Below, in pieces: positions 56,401-64,000 of a DNA stretch of 64,000 bases; positions within the stretch are counted from its first letter, which is position 1, and every line of letters starts with the position of its first letter. This DNA is from CAYTZH01 sp964442285 (GTDB lineage Bacteria; Myxococcota_A; UBA9160; JAFDET01): contig CAYTZH010000005.1 in the NCBI GenBank assembly GCA_964442285.1, positions 62,001 through 126,000 of the forward strand, in the 5' to 3' direction. The translations under genes and the position numbers were made by a program. The notes under the pieces are model-generated. The model was not told the origin of the DNA, did not search any database, and was given only the letters and a program-made list of their open reading frames with translations.

Positions 56401-58880
56401 GCGCGGCGCCCGCCGGCCGCTACGCCGCGGTCGAGGGCCACTACGACGAGATGGCCCTGCCCTCGGGCGGGCTGCGTCCGTCGTGGCAGCGCCTGATGGA
56501 GGCCTTCCGGGCCCTCGGGCACGCCGACCTCGCGGGCCGCTGGGGCCAGGCCAACCGGCTCATCCAGGAGAACGGGGTCACCTACAACGTCTACGGCGAT
56601 CCGCGGGGCATCCACCGCCCGTGGCAGCTCGACCCGATCCCCCTGCTCATCGAGGGGCCGGAGTGGGGGCGGCTCGCCGCGGCGGTCGAGCAGCGGGCGC
56701 TGCTCCTCGACCGCCTGCTGGCGGACGTCTACGGGCCGCGTCGGCTGCTCCACGAGGGGCGCCTGCCCCCCGAGCTGGTGCTGGCGAACCCGGGCTTCCT
56801 GCGGCCCTGCCACGGGATCCGGGTGCGGGGAGACCGGTTCCTCAACCTGTACTCGGCCGACCTGGCGCGCTCCCCGGACGGACAGTGGTGGGTGATCGCC
56901 GACCGGACCCAGGCGCCCTCGGGCGCCGGCTATGCCCTCGAGAACCGCGTGGTGATGTCGCGCATCCTGCCGGAGCTCTTCCGCGAGTTCCACGTGCGCC
57001 GGCTGGCGGGCTACTTCCAGGCCTACCACGACGCCCTCATGGCCCTCGCGCCCGGTCGCGACAATCCCCGGGTGGTGCTCCTCACGCCGGGCCCGTACAA
57101 CGAGACCTACTTCGAGCACGCCTACCTGGCGCGCTACCTCAACGTGACCCTCGCCGAAGGCGCGGACCTCACCGTGCGGGACGAGCGCGTCTGGCTCAAG
57201 ACCCTGAGCGGCCTCCTGCGGGTGGACGTGATCGTGCGCCGGCAGGACGACAGCTTCTGCGATCCACTGGAGCTCTACGGGGCCTCGGCCCTGGGCGTGC
57301 CCGGGCTGGTGCAGGCGGTCCGCGCCGGCAACGTGGCCGTCGCCAACGCCCTGGGCAGCGGCGTGCTCGAGACGGCGGCCACCATGGCCTTCCTCCCGGG
57401 CCTGTGCCGGGAGCTCCTCGGCGAGGAGCTCGCCATGCCGTCGGTGGCCACCTGGTGGTGCGGTCACGAGCCGGAGCGCAGCTACGTCGTCGCCCACCTG
57501 GACCGCCTGGTCATCAAGCCCACCTTCCCCACGCCCGGCGAGGACGTGGTGTTCCCGGCGGAGCTGGCGCGGGCGGAGCGCGAGGCCCTGCTGGCGCGGC
57601 TGGAGGCCACGCCGCATCGCTTCGTGGCCCAGGAGCGGGTGGCCCTGTCGACGGCGCCCACGGGTCAGGCGGAGGGGCCGGTGCCGCGCCACGTGGTCCT
57701 GCGCGTCTACGCGGTGGCCACCGACGACGGCTTCAGCGTCATGCCCGGCGGCCTGACGCGGGTCTCGACGGCGGCCGACAGCCTCGTGGTGTCGAGCCAG
57801 AAGGGGGGCGGCAGCAAGGACACCTGGGTGCTCGCCGACGCGCCCGCGCCCTACCGGAGCCTGATGGACCGGGTCCACCGGCCGGCCGACGTGGTGCGCG
57901 GCAGCTTCGCGCTGCCGAGCCGCGTCGCCGACAACCTGTTCTGGCTCGGTCGCACGAGCGAGCGCGCGGAGGCGATGCTGCGCCTGCTGCGCTGCGCCCT
58001 CCGGCGGCTGGCCGACGAGCCCCTGCGCCCGGCCGACGCTCCCCGGCCCGACGCCCTGGTGCTGCTCGACCGCCTGGGCGGCCTTCCCGCGCTCGAGGGA
58101 GGCGAGGAGGCCGGCCTCGAGGCGCGGGTCCTGGCCGCCTGCTTCGACCGGGAGCAGCCCGTCAGCCTCGCGGCGTCGGTGATCGAGCTGCACCGGATCG
58201 CCTGGCTCGTCCGCGACCGGATCTCCATGGATGCCTGGCGCGTGCTCTCGGGGCTCGACCGCGACTTCATCGAGCCCGAGCTGCACCCGGCCCTGCGGGT
58301 GAGCGGGGCGCTCGAACTCCTGGATCGGACCCTGATGGCGCTCTCCGCCTTCTCCGGCCTGGTGGGCGAGGGGATGACCCGGGGCCTGGGCTGGCGCTTC
58401 CTCGACATCGGCAAGCGCATCGAGCGGGGCATCCAGATGGTGGAGCTCCTCGGCGCGGGCCTGGCCGACGTGGACGAGGAGGACTCGCGCCGGCTGGAGA
58501 ACCTGCTCGAGGTCGGGATGAGCCGCATGACCTACCGCTCCCGCTACCTGACTTCGCTGCAGCTCCCCCTGGTGGTGGACCTGCTCCTCGTCGACGAGGC
58601 CAATCCGCGCTCCGTGGCCCATCAGCTGGCCTGCCTCGAGGATCGCTTCGGGGTCCTGCCCCGCGGACCCCGGGAGGAGGTCGGGGCGCTGCTGGAGCGG
58701 ATCCGGCAGACGCCCCTCGAGTCCCTCGTGGAGCGGGAGCCCGACACGGATCGGCGTCCCCGCCTCGACGCCCTGCTCGCCGCGCTCAGCGAGGGGCTGC
58801 CCGCGCTCTCCGAGCGACTCAACCACGTCTACCTCAGCCACGCGATCCCGCGCCGCGTGGGGATGGAGTCGGGGCCGTGA
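56397..58880 (+). CDS. circularly permuted ATP-grasp/alpha-E fusion protein
   Basis: This 827-residue protein combines the two modules encoded separately at 50408-52938. The N-terminal ATP-grasp part (about 1-480) has LLADVYGPRRLLHEGRLPP, VIADRTQAPSGAGYALENR, TPGPYNETYFEHAYLARYL and SSQKGGGSKDTWVLAD. The C-terminal alpha-E part (about 505-825) begins LPSRVADNLFWLGRTSERAE and contains MSRMTYRSRYLTSLQLPLVV. Both halves seem complete. A conserved fusion supports a physical ATP-grasp/alpha-E complex. GTG 56397 and the following GTG 58877 each overlap the previous stop by 4 nt. Predicted ligase for an unknown peptide or amino-acid product. Confidence 0.9.
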   Translation: MSAAPAGRYAAVEGHYDEMALPSGGLRPSWQRLMEAFRALGHADLAGRWGQANRLIQENGVTYNVYGDPRGIHRPWQLDPIPLLIEGPEWGRLAAAVEQRALLLDRLLADVYGPRRLLHEGRLPPELVLANPGFLRPCHGIRVRGDRFLNLYSADLARSPDGQWWVIADRTQAPSGAGYALENRVVMSRILPELFREFHVRRLAGYFQAYHDALMALAPGRDNPRVVLLTPGPYNETYFEHAYLARYLNVTLAEGADLTVRDERVWLKTLSGLLRVDVIVRRQDDSFCDPLELYGASALGVPGLVQAVRAGNVAVANALGSGVLETAATMAFLPGLCRELLGEELAMPSVATWWCGHEPERSYVVAHLDRLVIKPTFPTPGEDVVFPAELARAEREALLARLEATPHRFVAQERVALSTAPTGQAEGPVPRHVVLRVYAVATDDGFSVMPGGLTRVSTAADSLVVSSQKGGGSKDTWVLADAPAPYRSLMDRVHRPADVVRGSFALPSRVADNLFWLGRTSERAEAMLRLLRCALRRLADEPLRPADAPRPDALVLLDRLGGLPALEGGEEAGLEARVLAACFDREQPVSLAASVIELHRIAWLVRDRISMDAWRVLSGLDRDFIEPELHPALRVSGALELLDRTLMALSAFSGLVGEGMTRGLGWRFLDIGKRIERGIQMVELLGAGLADVDEEDSRRLENLLEVGMSRMTYRSRYLTSLQLPLVVDLLLVDEANPRSVAHQLACLEDRFGVLPRGPREEVGALLERIRQTPLESLVEREPDTDRRPRLDALLAALSEGLPALSERLNHVYLSHAIPRRVGMESGP

Positions 58881-59797
58881 GCCGCTTCCGGGTCGTGCAC
58901 GAGACAGTGTACGCGTACGCCGACACCGTCGTGACCTCGCACAACGAGGCGCGGCTGCTGCCCCGGAGCGCCGGTCGCCAGGTGCTCGAGCACCTGGATC
59001 TGACGATCGACCCGACGCCCGAGACGGTGAGCTGGCACCGGGACTACTTCCAGAACGAGGTCGTCTTCTTCGCGCTGCGGGAGCCCCACCAGCGGCTCGA
59101 CATCCGCACCGAGTCCCGCGTCCGGATCGAGGCCGCGCCGCCGCCGGAGCCCGGCGCGTCGACGCCCTGGGAGGAGGTCGTGGCGCGGGTGCGCGCCGCC
59201 TCCGACGCGGCGGGTCTCGAGGCGCTGGAGTTCGTCTTCGACTCGCCCCTGGTGCCCTGCGACGACGCCCTGGCCGCCTTCGCGCGCCCCTCGTTCCCCG
59301 CCGGGCGAACCCTGGGCGATGGGCTGCTGGACTTCAGTCGGCGCATCCACGCGGAGTTCCACTACGACCCCGAGGCCACCACTCTGGCCACGCCCGTGCT
59401 CGAGGTGCTGCGGGAGCGCCACGGCGTGTGCCAGGACTACGCCCACGTGATGATCGGGGGCCTGCGCTCCCTCGGGATCCCGGCGCGCTACGTCAGCGGG
59501 TACCTGCAGACCCACAAGGAGCCCGCCGCGGGGGCCGCCGCCCGCGAGGACGCCGCGCCGAAGGACGACGCGCGCACCGACCTGGTGGGCTCGGACGCCT
59601 CCCATGCCTGGGTCGCGGCCTGGTGTCCGTCGTCGGGCTGGCTCGAGGTGGATCCCACGAACGATCTCGTGCCCGGGGAGCGCCACGTGCTCCTGGGCTG
59701 GGGCCGCGACTACGACGACGTGAGCCCGGTCAAGGGCGTCACCCTCGGCGGCGGCGCCCACACGGTCGAGGTGGGCGTCGACGTCCGCCCGCTCTAG
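58877..59797 (+). CDS. transglutaminase-like cysteine protease/ligase
   Basis: This 306-residue transglutaminase-superfamily protein of the bacterial type begins RFRVVHETVYAYADTVVTSH, a typical beta-rich N-domain. The catalytic triad is C185 (HGVCQDYAHVM), H243 (GSDASHAWVAAW) and D259 (LEVDPTNDLV). The core is complete. A ~25-residue Ala/Asp-rich insert (EPAAGAAAREDAAPKDDART) interrupts the fold between Cys and His and may be a surface loop. Family members hydrolyse or form amide bonds in peptides. Last gene of the cluster; its stop interlocks with the convergent metallopeptidase gene through CTAG at 59794-59797. Confidence 0.91.
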   Translation: MSRFRVVHETVYAYADTVVTSHNEARLLPRSAGRQVLEHLDLTIDPTPETVSWHRDYFQNEVVFFALREPHQRLDIRTESRVRIEAAPPPEPGASTPWEEVVARVRAASDAAGLEALEFVFDSPLVPCDDALAAFARPSFPAGRTLGDGLLDFSRRIHAEFHYDPEATTLATPVLEVLRERHGVCQDYAHVMIGGLRSLGIPARYVSGYLQTHKEPAAGAAAREDAAPKDDARTDLVGSDASHAWVAAWCPSSGWLEVDPTNDLVPGERHVLLGWGRDYDDVSPVKGVTLGGGAHTVEVGVDVRPL

Positions 59798-60618
59798 GAC
59801 AGCTCGGCCAGCACCGCCTTCTCGAGCTTCTCGAGGTCCGTCCGGAGGACGCGGCGCAGGGCCCGGGAGAGGGAGCGCGAGCGCGCGAGGTTCTCGCACA
59901 GCTTGGCCAGGCGCGGCTCGCCGTGGCGGCGGGCCAGGTGCTCCACCACGGCGTAGGCCTGCAGGTACGCCACCGCGGCCTGCTGGGCCCCGAGACCCGA
60001 GAAGCTGGGGCCCGAGAGGGCGGCCAGGGGGATCCACTGGCCCGCGGCGACCGCCCGGCGCAGGTAGGCATGCTCGCCGGGCGACGGGTAGCGGATGCCG
60101 ACGGCGCGGCGCTCGAACCACTCGGCCAGCCCCTCGTTCAGCCAGCCCGGGAAGGTGCCCGGCGGCGCCATCCGATCCAGGGCGGCGTGGACGTACTCGT
60201 GGTGGAGCGTCCGCACCAGCCCGCCGTCGACCCGGGTCCCGGAGCGGATGTGGAGGGCGCCGTCGAAGAAGCCCGCGGCCCGGAAGCGGAACAGCGCGGC
60301 GAAGTCCCGGTCGAAGACGCCGGCGTCGTAGACCACGGCGCGCACCGGCGCGTGGGGCCGCACGCCGAGCACGGCGTCGACCCGATCGTGGGCGTCCTCG
60401 AGGATCGCCAGGACGTCGAGCTCGAACTGGCGGGAGCCCCGCGGACCGGAGGTGCGGTCCAGGTCGACGTCCTGGAAGAGGATGAAGTGGGCGGAGCGGC
60501 GTTGGGAGAAGCGGCCGTCGGCGCCGTCGTCCCGCGCCGACGCACCGGCCACGAGCAGGAGCAGCCCGCAGACCACAACGCCCGCCCTTCGCCACCGCCA
60601 CGCCCTTCGCCACGACAC
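59794..60618 (-). CDS. exported zinc metallopeptidase, MA-type
   Basis: This 274-residue protein has an N-terminal signal-anchor (RRAGVVVCGLLLLVAGASA). The zinc site HEYVH (in RTLHHEYVHAALDRM) is followed about 20 residues later by WLNEGLAEWFERRA, giving the third ligand Glu of gluzincins. Flanking SAHFILFQDVDLD and VRAVVYDAGVFDRDFAALFR match the conserved front of MA-like peptidases. The protein ends with a helical tail (RRVLRTDLEKLEKAVLAELS). GTG 60618 follows GGGAGG; an earlier in-frame ATG at 60735 would overlap the divergent GST gene and give an Arg-rich non-signal tail, so I reject it. Substrate unknown; proximity to the transglutaminase cluster may be fortuitous. Confidence 0.82.
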   Translation of the reverse strand: MSWRRAWRWRRAGVVVCGLLLLVAGASARDDGADGRFSQRRSAHFILFQDVDLDRTSGPRGSRQFELDVLAILEDAHDRVDAVLGVRPHAPVRAVVYDAGVFDRDFAALFRFRAAGFFDGALHIRSGTRVDGGLVRTLHHEYVHAALDRMAPPGTFPGWLNEGLAEWFERRAVGIRYPSPGEHAYLRRAVAAGQWIPLAALSGPSFSGLGAQQAAVAYLQAYAVVEHLARRHGEPRLAKLCENLARSRSLSRALRRVLRTDLEKLEKAVLAELS

Positions 60619-60733
60619 CGCGACCCTCCCCTGGCGCGCTCGCCGCGCCCGCGCCTCCGCCAACGGACCCCGCCGCCCGGCGCCGGGTTCGCTCGCGCCC
60701 TCGGCAGCTAGGCTCGCCGCACTGGAGGATTCC

Positions 60734-61333
60734 ATGCTTCTCTACGACTTTCCCCCCGCCCCGAATCCGACCAAGCTGCGGATCTACCTCGGCGAGAAGG
60801 GCCTCGAGGTCCCGCGCAGGTTGATCAACCTCGTGAAGGGCGAGCAGAACACCCCTGCGTTCCTGGCCCTGAACCCCCTCGGTGCGGTGCCCGTGCTGCA
60901 GCTCGACGACGGGAGCTGCCTGTGCGAATCCCTGGCGATCATCGAGTACCTGGAGGAGCTGCACCCCGAGCCGCCGCTGATCGGTCGCGATCCCCTGGAG
61001 CGCGCGCGGGTCCGCGAGCTCGAGCGGACCCTCGACATCGGGGTGCTGATGCGGGTGGCCCGGATCGTCCACAACACCCGCTCGCCCCTCGGCACCGCCG
61101 GGATTCCCGCCGTGGCGGAGCGGGATCGGGCCCGGCTCCCCCGGATCCTCGAGCTCGTCGACGCGCGGATCGGCGACCGGGCGTTCGTAGTGGGCGACGC
61201 GCCCACGATCGCCGACTGCACCCTGTTTGCCGGTCTCCGCTTCGCCGAGCTCGGCGGCGTGGAGATCGATCCGCGCTTCGAGAACCTGCACCGCTGGTAC
61301 GCGGGCTTCCAGAAGCGCCCGTCGGCGCTCTAG
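60734..61333 (+). CDS. glutathione S-transferase family protein
   Basis: This 199-residue protein has the thioredoxin-like N-domain with NPTKLRIYLGEKGLEVPRRL, the cis-Pro region ALNPLGAVPVLQLDDGSCLC and ESLAIIEYLEELHPEPPLIG. An all-helical C-domain follows with VGDAPTIADCTLFAGLRFAE and the terminal RWYAGFQKRPSAL. It conjugates or binds glutathione, or reduces GSH-linked compounds; the exact subclass is unknown. ATG 60734 follows TGGAGGA. It is divergent from the peptidase gene and followed by the diguanylate cyclase. Confidence 0.9.
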   Translation: MLLYDFPPAPNPTKLRIYLGEKGLEVPRRLINLVKGEQNTPAFLALNPLGAVPVLQLDDGSCLCESLAIIEYLEELHPEPPLIGRDPLERARVRELERTLDIGVLMRVARIVHNTRSPLGTAGIPAVAERDRARLPRILELVDARIGDRAFVVGDAPTIADCTLFAGLRFAELGGVEIDPRFENLHRWYAGFQKRPSAL

Positions 61334-61389
61334 CCGCCCTGGGGTCGATCCCCCTCATTCCGGGCCCCCGTTCGGCCGATGGACCCGGG

Positions 61390-62856
61390 GTGAACGACCA
61401 CCCCCTCGCGCAGGTCTTCGCCGCGCGCATCGCCGCGGTCTTCCTGTTCCTCTCGGGACCCCTCGTCGTGGCGCTGGCGTTCCTGCGCAACGAGCCGGAA
61501 GCCGATCGGCAGCTCCTCTACGCCATCGGCGCGACGACCTCCCTGCTGGGGGTCGTCTGCTGGTTCCTGCCCTGGGGCCGTTGGCCCAAGAACGCGCTGT
61601 GGTCGATCGTGCTCGCGGCCCTGGCGGTCAAGACGGCCGGCAACATCGGGACCGGTGGGGATCCGTACACCTACTCGATCCACTACATCGTGCTCTACAT
61701 GTGGATCGGCGCCGCGATGTCCCGGCGCGTTCTGCTGCTGAGCCTGCCCTTGGCGGCCGTCTCCTACGCCCTCCCGGTGCCGCTCCTGGGGCTTCCCCTC
61801 TCGGCGCTGAAGTCGGCCATCCTGGCACTCCCGGCCAGCCTCTTCGCGGGCTGGGTCGCGAACCTGCTGGTCACGCGCGCGGCCCAGGCCGAGCGCGAGA
61901 GCACCGCCCGGGCCGAGCGGATGGCCTCCCTGGTGGAGGTCACCTTCGCACTGGTCGCCTGCCACAAGGAGCAGGAGCTGGCACATCTCGCCGCCCTCGC
62001 CGCCAGCGACCTCTACGGGAGCCCGCGCTGCCGGCTGCTGCTCCTCGACGCCCAGGGTCGGCTCTCCCAGGCGGCCCATCTGAGCTGGCCCGAGTCGGCG
62101 GGGGCGTTCGACGAGCGCACCGGGGACCTGCTGGTGGAGGCGGTTCGCGCCCCCCGGCGGGACCTGCGCGATCCCACCTGGCTCGCGTCGCTCGCCGCCG
62201 CGGCGGGACAGCGGGCGATCGAGGCGATCCCTCTCCGCGGCACCCACGAGGGCCTCGGCGTGCTGGTCCTCGGCTTCGACGCCCCGTCGCCCGCCCCCGA
62301 CCGCTTCACGGTGTACGCCGGGCGCATGCTCGCCACCCAGGCCGCCCTCGGCTTCGAGCGGATCTGGCTGGAGGAGACCCTGCGGCGCGAGTCCCTGAGC
62401 GATCCCCTCACGCGGCTCGGCAACCGACGCAAGGCCATGACCGCCCTCGAGGGCCTGGAGCCCGATGGCGGCGTGGCGCTGATCGACCTCGACCACTTCA
62501 AGCGGGTGAACGACACCTACGGCCACGCCGCCGGAGACCGTGTGCTCCGCTCCCTGGCGGACTTCCTGTGCACCTCGCTGCGGCCGCCGGACGAGGTCTT
62601 CCGGCTCGGCGGCGAGGAGTTCCTCGTCCTGCTCCCCGGCGTGGGCGAGGCCGCGGGCGACGTCATGCGCCGGGTCCAGGAGCGTTGGCGGGCCCAGGGT
62701 CGGGTGACCACGTTCAGCGCCGGCGTGGCCCTGCACCGGCCCGGCGAGTCTCCGGACGAGATCCTCGCCCGGGCCGACGCGGCGCTCTACACCGCCAAGC
62801 GCGCCGGCCGCGACCGCGTGGTCCTCGACGGAGAGCGGGCGACCGCGGCGAGCTAG
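61390..62856 (+). CDS. membrane diguanylate cyclase (GAF-like plus GGDEF)
   Basis: This 488-residue c-di-GMP synthase has five to six membrane helices in the first ~170 residues (from FAARIAAVFLFLSGPLVVAL). A GAF-like sensing region follows at about 180-330. The GGDEF domain (about 335-485) contains SDPLTRLGNRRKAMTALEGL and ALIDLDHFKRVNDTYGHAAG. The active site is GGEEF, and exactly five residues upstream is RPPD, the inhibitory I-site RxxD, so product inhibition is predicted. GTG 61390 is used: it is the first start before the hydrophobic region, though its ribosome site is poor. The stop interlocks with the convergent CMD gene as CTAG (62853-62856). Ligand unknown. Confidence 0.92.
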   Translation: MNDHPLAQVFAARIAAVFLFLSGPLVVALAFLRNEPEADRQLLYAIGATTSLLGVVCWFLPWGRWPKNALWSIVLAALAVKTAGNIGTGGDPYTYSIHYIVLYMWIGAAMSRRVLLLSLPLAAVSYALPVPLLGLPLSALKSAILALPASLFAGWVANLLVTRAAQAERESTARAERMASLVEVTFALVACHKEQELAHLAALAASDLYGSPRCRLLLLDAQGRLSQAAHLSWPESAGAFDERTGDLLVEAVRAPRRDLRDPTWLASLAAAAGQRAIEAIPLRGTHEGLGVLVLGFDAPSPAPDRFTVYAGRMLATQAALGFERIWLEETLRRESLSDPLTRLGNRRKAMTALEGLEPDGGVALIDLDHFKRVNDTYGHAAGDRVLRSLADFLCTSLRPPDEVFRLGGEEFLVLLPGVGEAAGDVMRRVQERWRAQGRVTTFSAGVALHRPGESPDEILARADAALYTAKRAGRDRVVLDGERATAAS

Positions 62857-63470
62857 CCCGGTCGCGGCGCATCGGGGTGGCCGGACCGCGGCGCGTCCGC
62901 CTCGCAGCCCGCGCGCTCCGGGAAGGGGACGGCCCAGGGCTCGCCCGCCACCCGAGCGCCGTTCGCCACGAAGGCGATCCCGTGATACCAGCCGACGAGC
63001 ACCAGCAGCTCCAGGAGCGTCTCGGGGCCGTAGTGCCCAGCGAGGGCCGTCCACAGCGGGTTGGAGACCCGGGCGCTGTCGTGGAGCTCGTCCACGAGCC
63101 GGATCAGCAGCGCCTCCCGGCCGCTCCACGCCTCCGGGCCCGCCGCCACCGTGGCGGTCAGGGCCTCGCGCCCGAGGCCGGCCTTCGGACCGAACGAGGC
63201 CGCGTGCACACCCCACTCGTAGGCGCAGTCGCAGCGGGCGCAGACCCGGTGGATGACGATCTCGCGCTCGCGCAGGGAGAGCGAGAGGCGTCGGCTCAGG
63301 AGAAGCCGCCCCAGCTCCCGCATGGCCCGGGCGAGGGGCAGATTCCGGCCCAGCGTGCGGAAGAGGGCGAGGGGTTCGATCGGGGCGCCGGGCGGCATCC
63401 AGCGGGCGAGCTCCTCGGCGAGCTCGGGCGGGTGGGGCGGCTCGGCCGGGTCGATCCGGGGGGTGGTCAT
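62853..63470 (-). CDS. carboxymuconolactone decarboxylase/AhpD-family protein
   Basis: This 205-residue all-helical CMD/AhpD fold protein has the redox-type motif HRVCARCDCAYEWGVHAASF, containing C-x2-C and the downstream His used by AhpD-like peroxidase-linked proteins. GPEAWSGREALLIRLVDELH and LWTALAGHYGPETLLELLVL are conserved structural helices. A Pro/Glu tail (RSGHPDAPRPG) ends it. It may detoxify peroxides or act on aromatic lactones; the CxxC favours an AhpD-like thiol role. Start ATG 63470 follows GGAGGAG. It is divergent from an HxlR regulator with two matching operators between them, which suggests redox or electrophile control. Confidence 0.87.
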   Translation of the reverse strand: MTTPRIDPAEPPHPPELAEELARWMPPGAPIEPLALFRTLGRNLPLARAMRELGRLLLSRRLSLSLREREIVIHRVCARCDCAYEWGVHAASFGPKAGLGREALTATVAAGPEAWSGREALLIRLVDELHDSARVSNPLWTALAGHYGPETLLELLVLVGWYHGIAFVANGARVAGEPWAVPFPERAGCEADAPRSGHPDAPRPG

Positions 63471-63496
63471 GGGGCTCCTCCAGGGGTGGGTCCGTT

Positions 63497-63550
63497 TGCT
63501 ACGGTTTCTATAGCAGGCAGGGTCCGGCAGCGCTACGAAATTCGTAGCGC
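63497..63550. promoter_or_regulatory. pair of matched operators between CMD and HxlR genes
   Basis: GCTACG-n5-TATAGC (63498-63503 and 63509-63514) and GCTACG-n5-CGTAGC (63532-63537 and 63543-63548) share the same left half and spacing. The second lies inside a perfect 21-nt palindrome, GCGCTACGAA-A-TTCGTAGCGC (63530-63550). They lie 28-80 bp before the CMD start and 58-110 bp before the HxlR start. The HxlR protein is the likely binder. Confidence 0.6.
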
Positions 63551-63607
63551 CCGGCGATCCGACTGGTATCCGGCCGTCATCGGCCGGTCGTGGGGGGACA
63601 GGGCGAA

Positions 63608-63958
63608 ATGGCGGAGGAGCGGGTGCGGCCCGGGCGGCCGGTGCGCGGGTCGCGGACCGGCCGACCGATCATGGCCGCCCTCGATCTGCTGGGTCGGCGC
63701 TGGTGCCTGCGGGTGCTCTGGGAGCTGCGCGAGGGACCGCTGACCTTCCGGGAGCTGCGCCGACGCTGCGACGACGCCTCGCCCTCGGTCCTGAACACCC
63801 GCCTGGGGGAGCTGCGCGAGGCCGGTGTCGTCTCCCATGCCGAGTCGGCCGGCTACGCCCTGACCGACGAGGGCTGGCGGCTGCTGGAGGTGCTGGCTCC
63901 CCTGGACCTCTGGGCGCGTCGCTGGGCGCGCCGGATCTCCCGTACCCTCCCGGAATGA
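63608..63958 (+). CDS. HxlR-family transcriptional regulator
   Basis: This 116-residue winged-helix protein of the HxlR type senses electrophiles or redox compounds, commonly through a cysteine. Block LDLLGRRWCLRVLWELREGP has the conserved C at the usual position near the N-terminus (residue about 31). The helix-turn-helix TFRELRRRCDDASPSVLNTR and wing LGELREAGVVSHAESAGYAL follow. ATG 63608 was chosen over GTG 63590 because the conserved block starts soon after and AGGG lies upstream. It is divergent from the CMD gene and is the likely ligand of the paired operators at 63497-63550. Confidence 0.9.
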   Translation: MAEERVRPGRPVRGSRTGRPIMAALDLLGRRWCLRVLWELREGPLTFRELRRRCDDASPSVLNTRLGELREAGVVSHAESAGYALTDEGWRLLEVLAPLDLWARRWARRISRTLPE

Positions 63959-63991
63959 CGCCCCTGACCCCGGCAATGACGCCCCTGACCC
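63954..63991. repeat. 17-bp direct repeat at the right edge
   Basis: AATGACGCCCCTGACCC occurs at 63954-63970 and 63975-63991 (21-bp period). The first copy begins at the HxlR stop codon TGA. Read on the minus strand it gives GGGTCAGGGGCGTCATT, a pattern I associate with GGGGTCAG-type repeats found near REP-associated transposases. The window ends before any transposase could be seen. Confidence 0.7.
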
Positions 63992-64000
63992 GCCAGGCCG

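Noticed and set aside
60619..60735. Longer metallopeptidase start at 60735
   Set aside because: It adds an Arg/Ala-rich tail before the signal peptide and overlaps the GST start; GTG 60618 has a ribosome site.

Overview
The window is very GC-rich, densely coded DNA with frequent GTG starts and 4-nt GTGA/ATGA gene overlaps. A bacterial-type glutaminyl-tRNA synthetase, two-component systems, an RND pump, lipoproteins, an outer-membrane barrel protein and a PEP-CTERM-like tail together suggest a Gram-negative, proteobacterium-like organism, probably of the former deltaproteobacterial/Myxococcota type. That placement is inference. No rRNA, tRNA, CRISPR array, insertion sequence or phage gene was recognised.

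Layout. 1-5.7 kb: the end of an MFS transporter, ilvD, pabB and a response regulator/histidine kinase pair. 5.8-10.8 kb (minus strand): a TPR/outer-membrane-barrel protein, a FecR-domain protein and a CHASE2 adenylate cyclase, in transcription order. 11.2-15.9 kb: a PEP-CTERM-like secreted protein with a strong terminator, then Nudix, fabG, an alpha/beta hydrolase, a rhodanese, a TRL-like lipoprotein and moaC. 15.9-19.2 kb: a ferritin-like diiron protein and its TetR-type regulator behind a perfect palindromic operator, then an enoyl-CoA hydratase/SDR pair. 19.3-21.2 kb: two Hsp20 genes and a CbpA-type J-protein that appears to start at ATC. 21.3-33.2 kb: a UbiA-type prenyltransferase, a response regulator, a region-2-only sigma-like protein, a large lipoprotein, a HAD phosphatase, a quinone oxidoreductase, pyruvate kinase overlapped by a SpoIIE-type phosphatase gene, and glnS followed by a remnant of a PQQ-dependent dehydrogenase.

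33.7-39.7 kb is the most novel part. Nine co-directional genes encode a membrane-anchored HTH/TPR-like protein, a lipoprotein, a periplasmic coiled-coil protein, a small secreted protein, a compact ExbB/TolQ-like channel, an ExbD/TolR-like partner, two single-span proline-rich proteins and a lytic transglycosylase. The last five genes overlap end to end. I read this as an undescribed proton-driven envelope machine linked to peptidoglycan remodelling.

39.8-45.3 kb: a TetR-controlled RND efflux operon running into pdxH with an 86-bp overlap. 45.4-50.4 kb: an SRPBCC protein, a C-factor-like SDR, a cytochrome P450 and a GH3 glycosidase. 50.4-59.8 kb: a double ATP-grasp/alpha-E/transglutaminase cluster, once with split and once with fused ATP-grasp and alpha-E modules, predicted to make and process an unknown peptide-like product. 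59.8-64 kb: a zinc metallopeptidase, a GST, a diguanylate cyclase, an AhpD/CMD-family protein divergent from an HxlR regulator with two matching operators, and a short direct repeat at the edge.

Two compositional habits recur. Several genes have a TANNNT-like box 6-9 nt before the start codon and no Shine-Dalgarno, which suggests leaderless transcripts. Four convergent pairs interlock their stop codons through a single CTAG.
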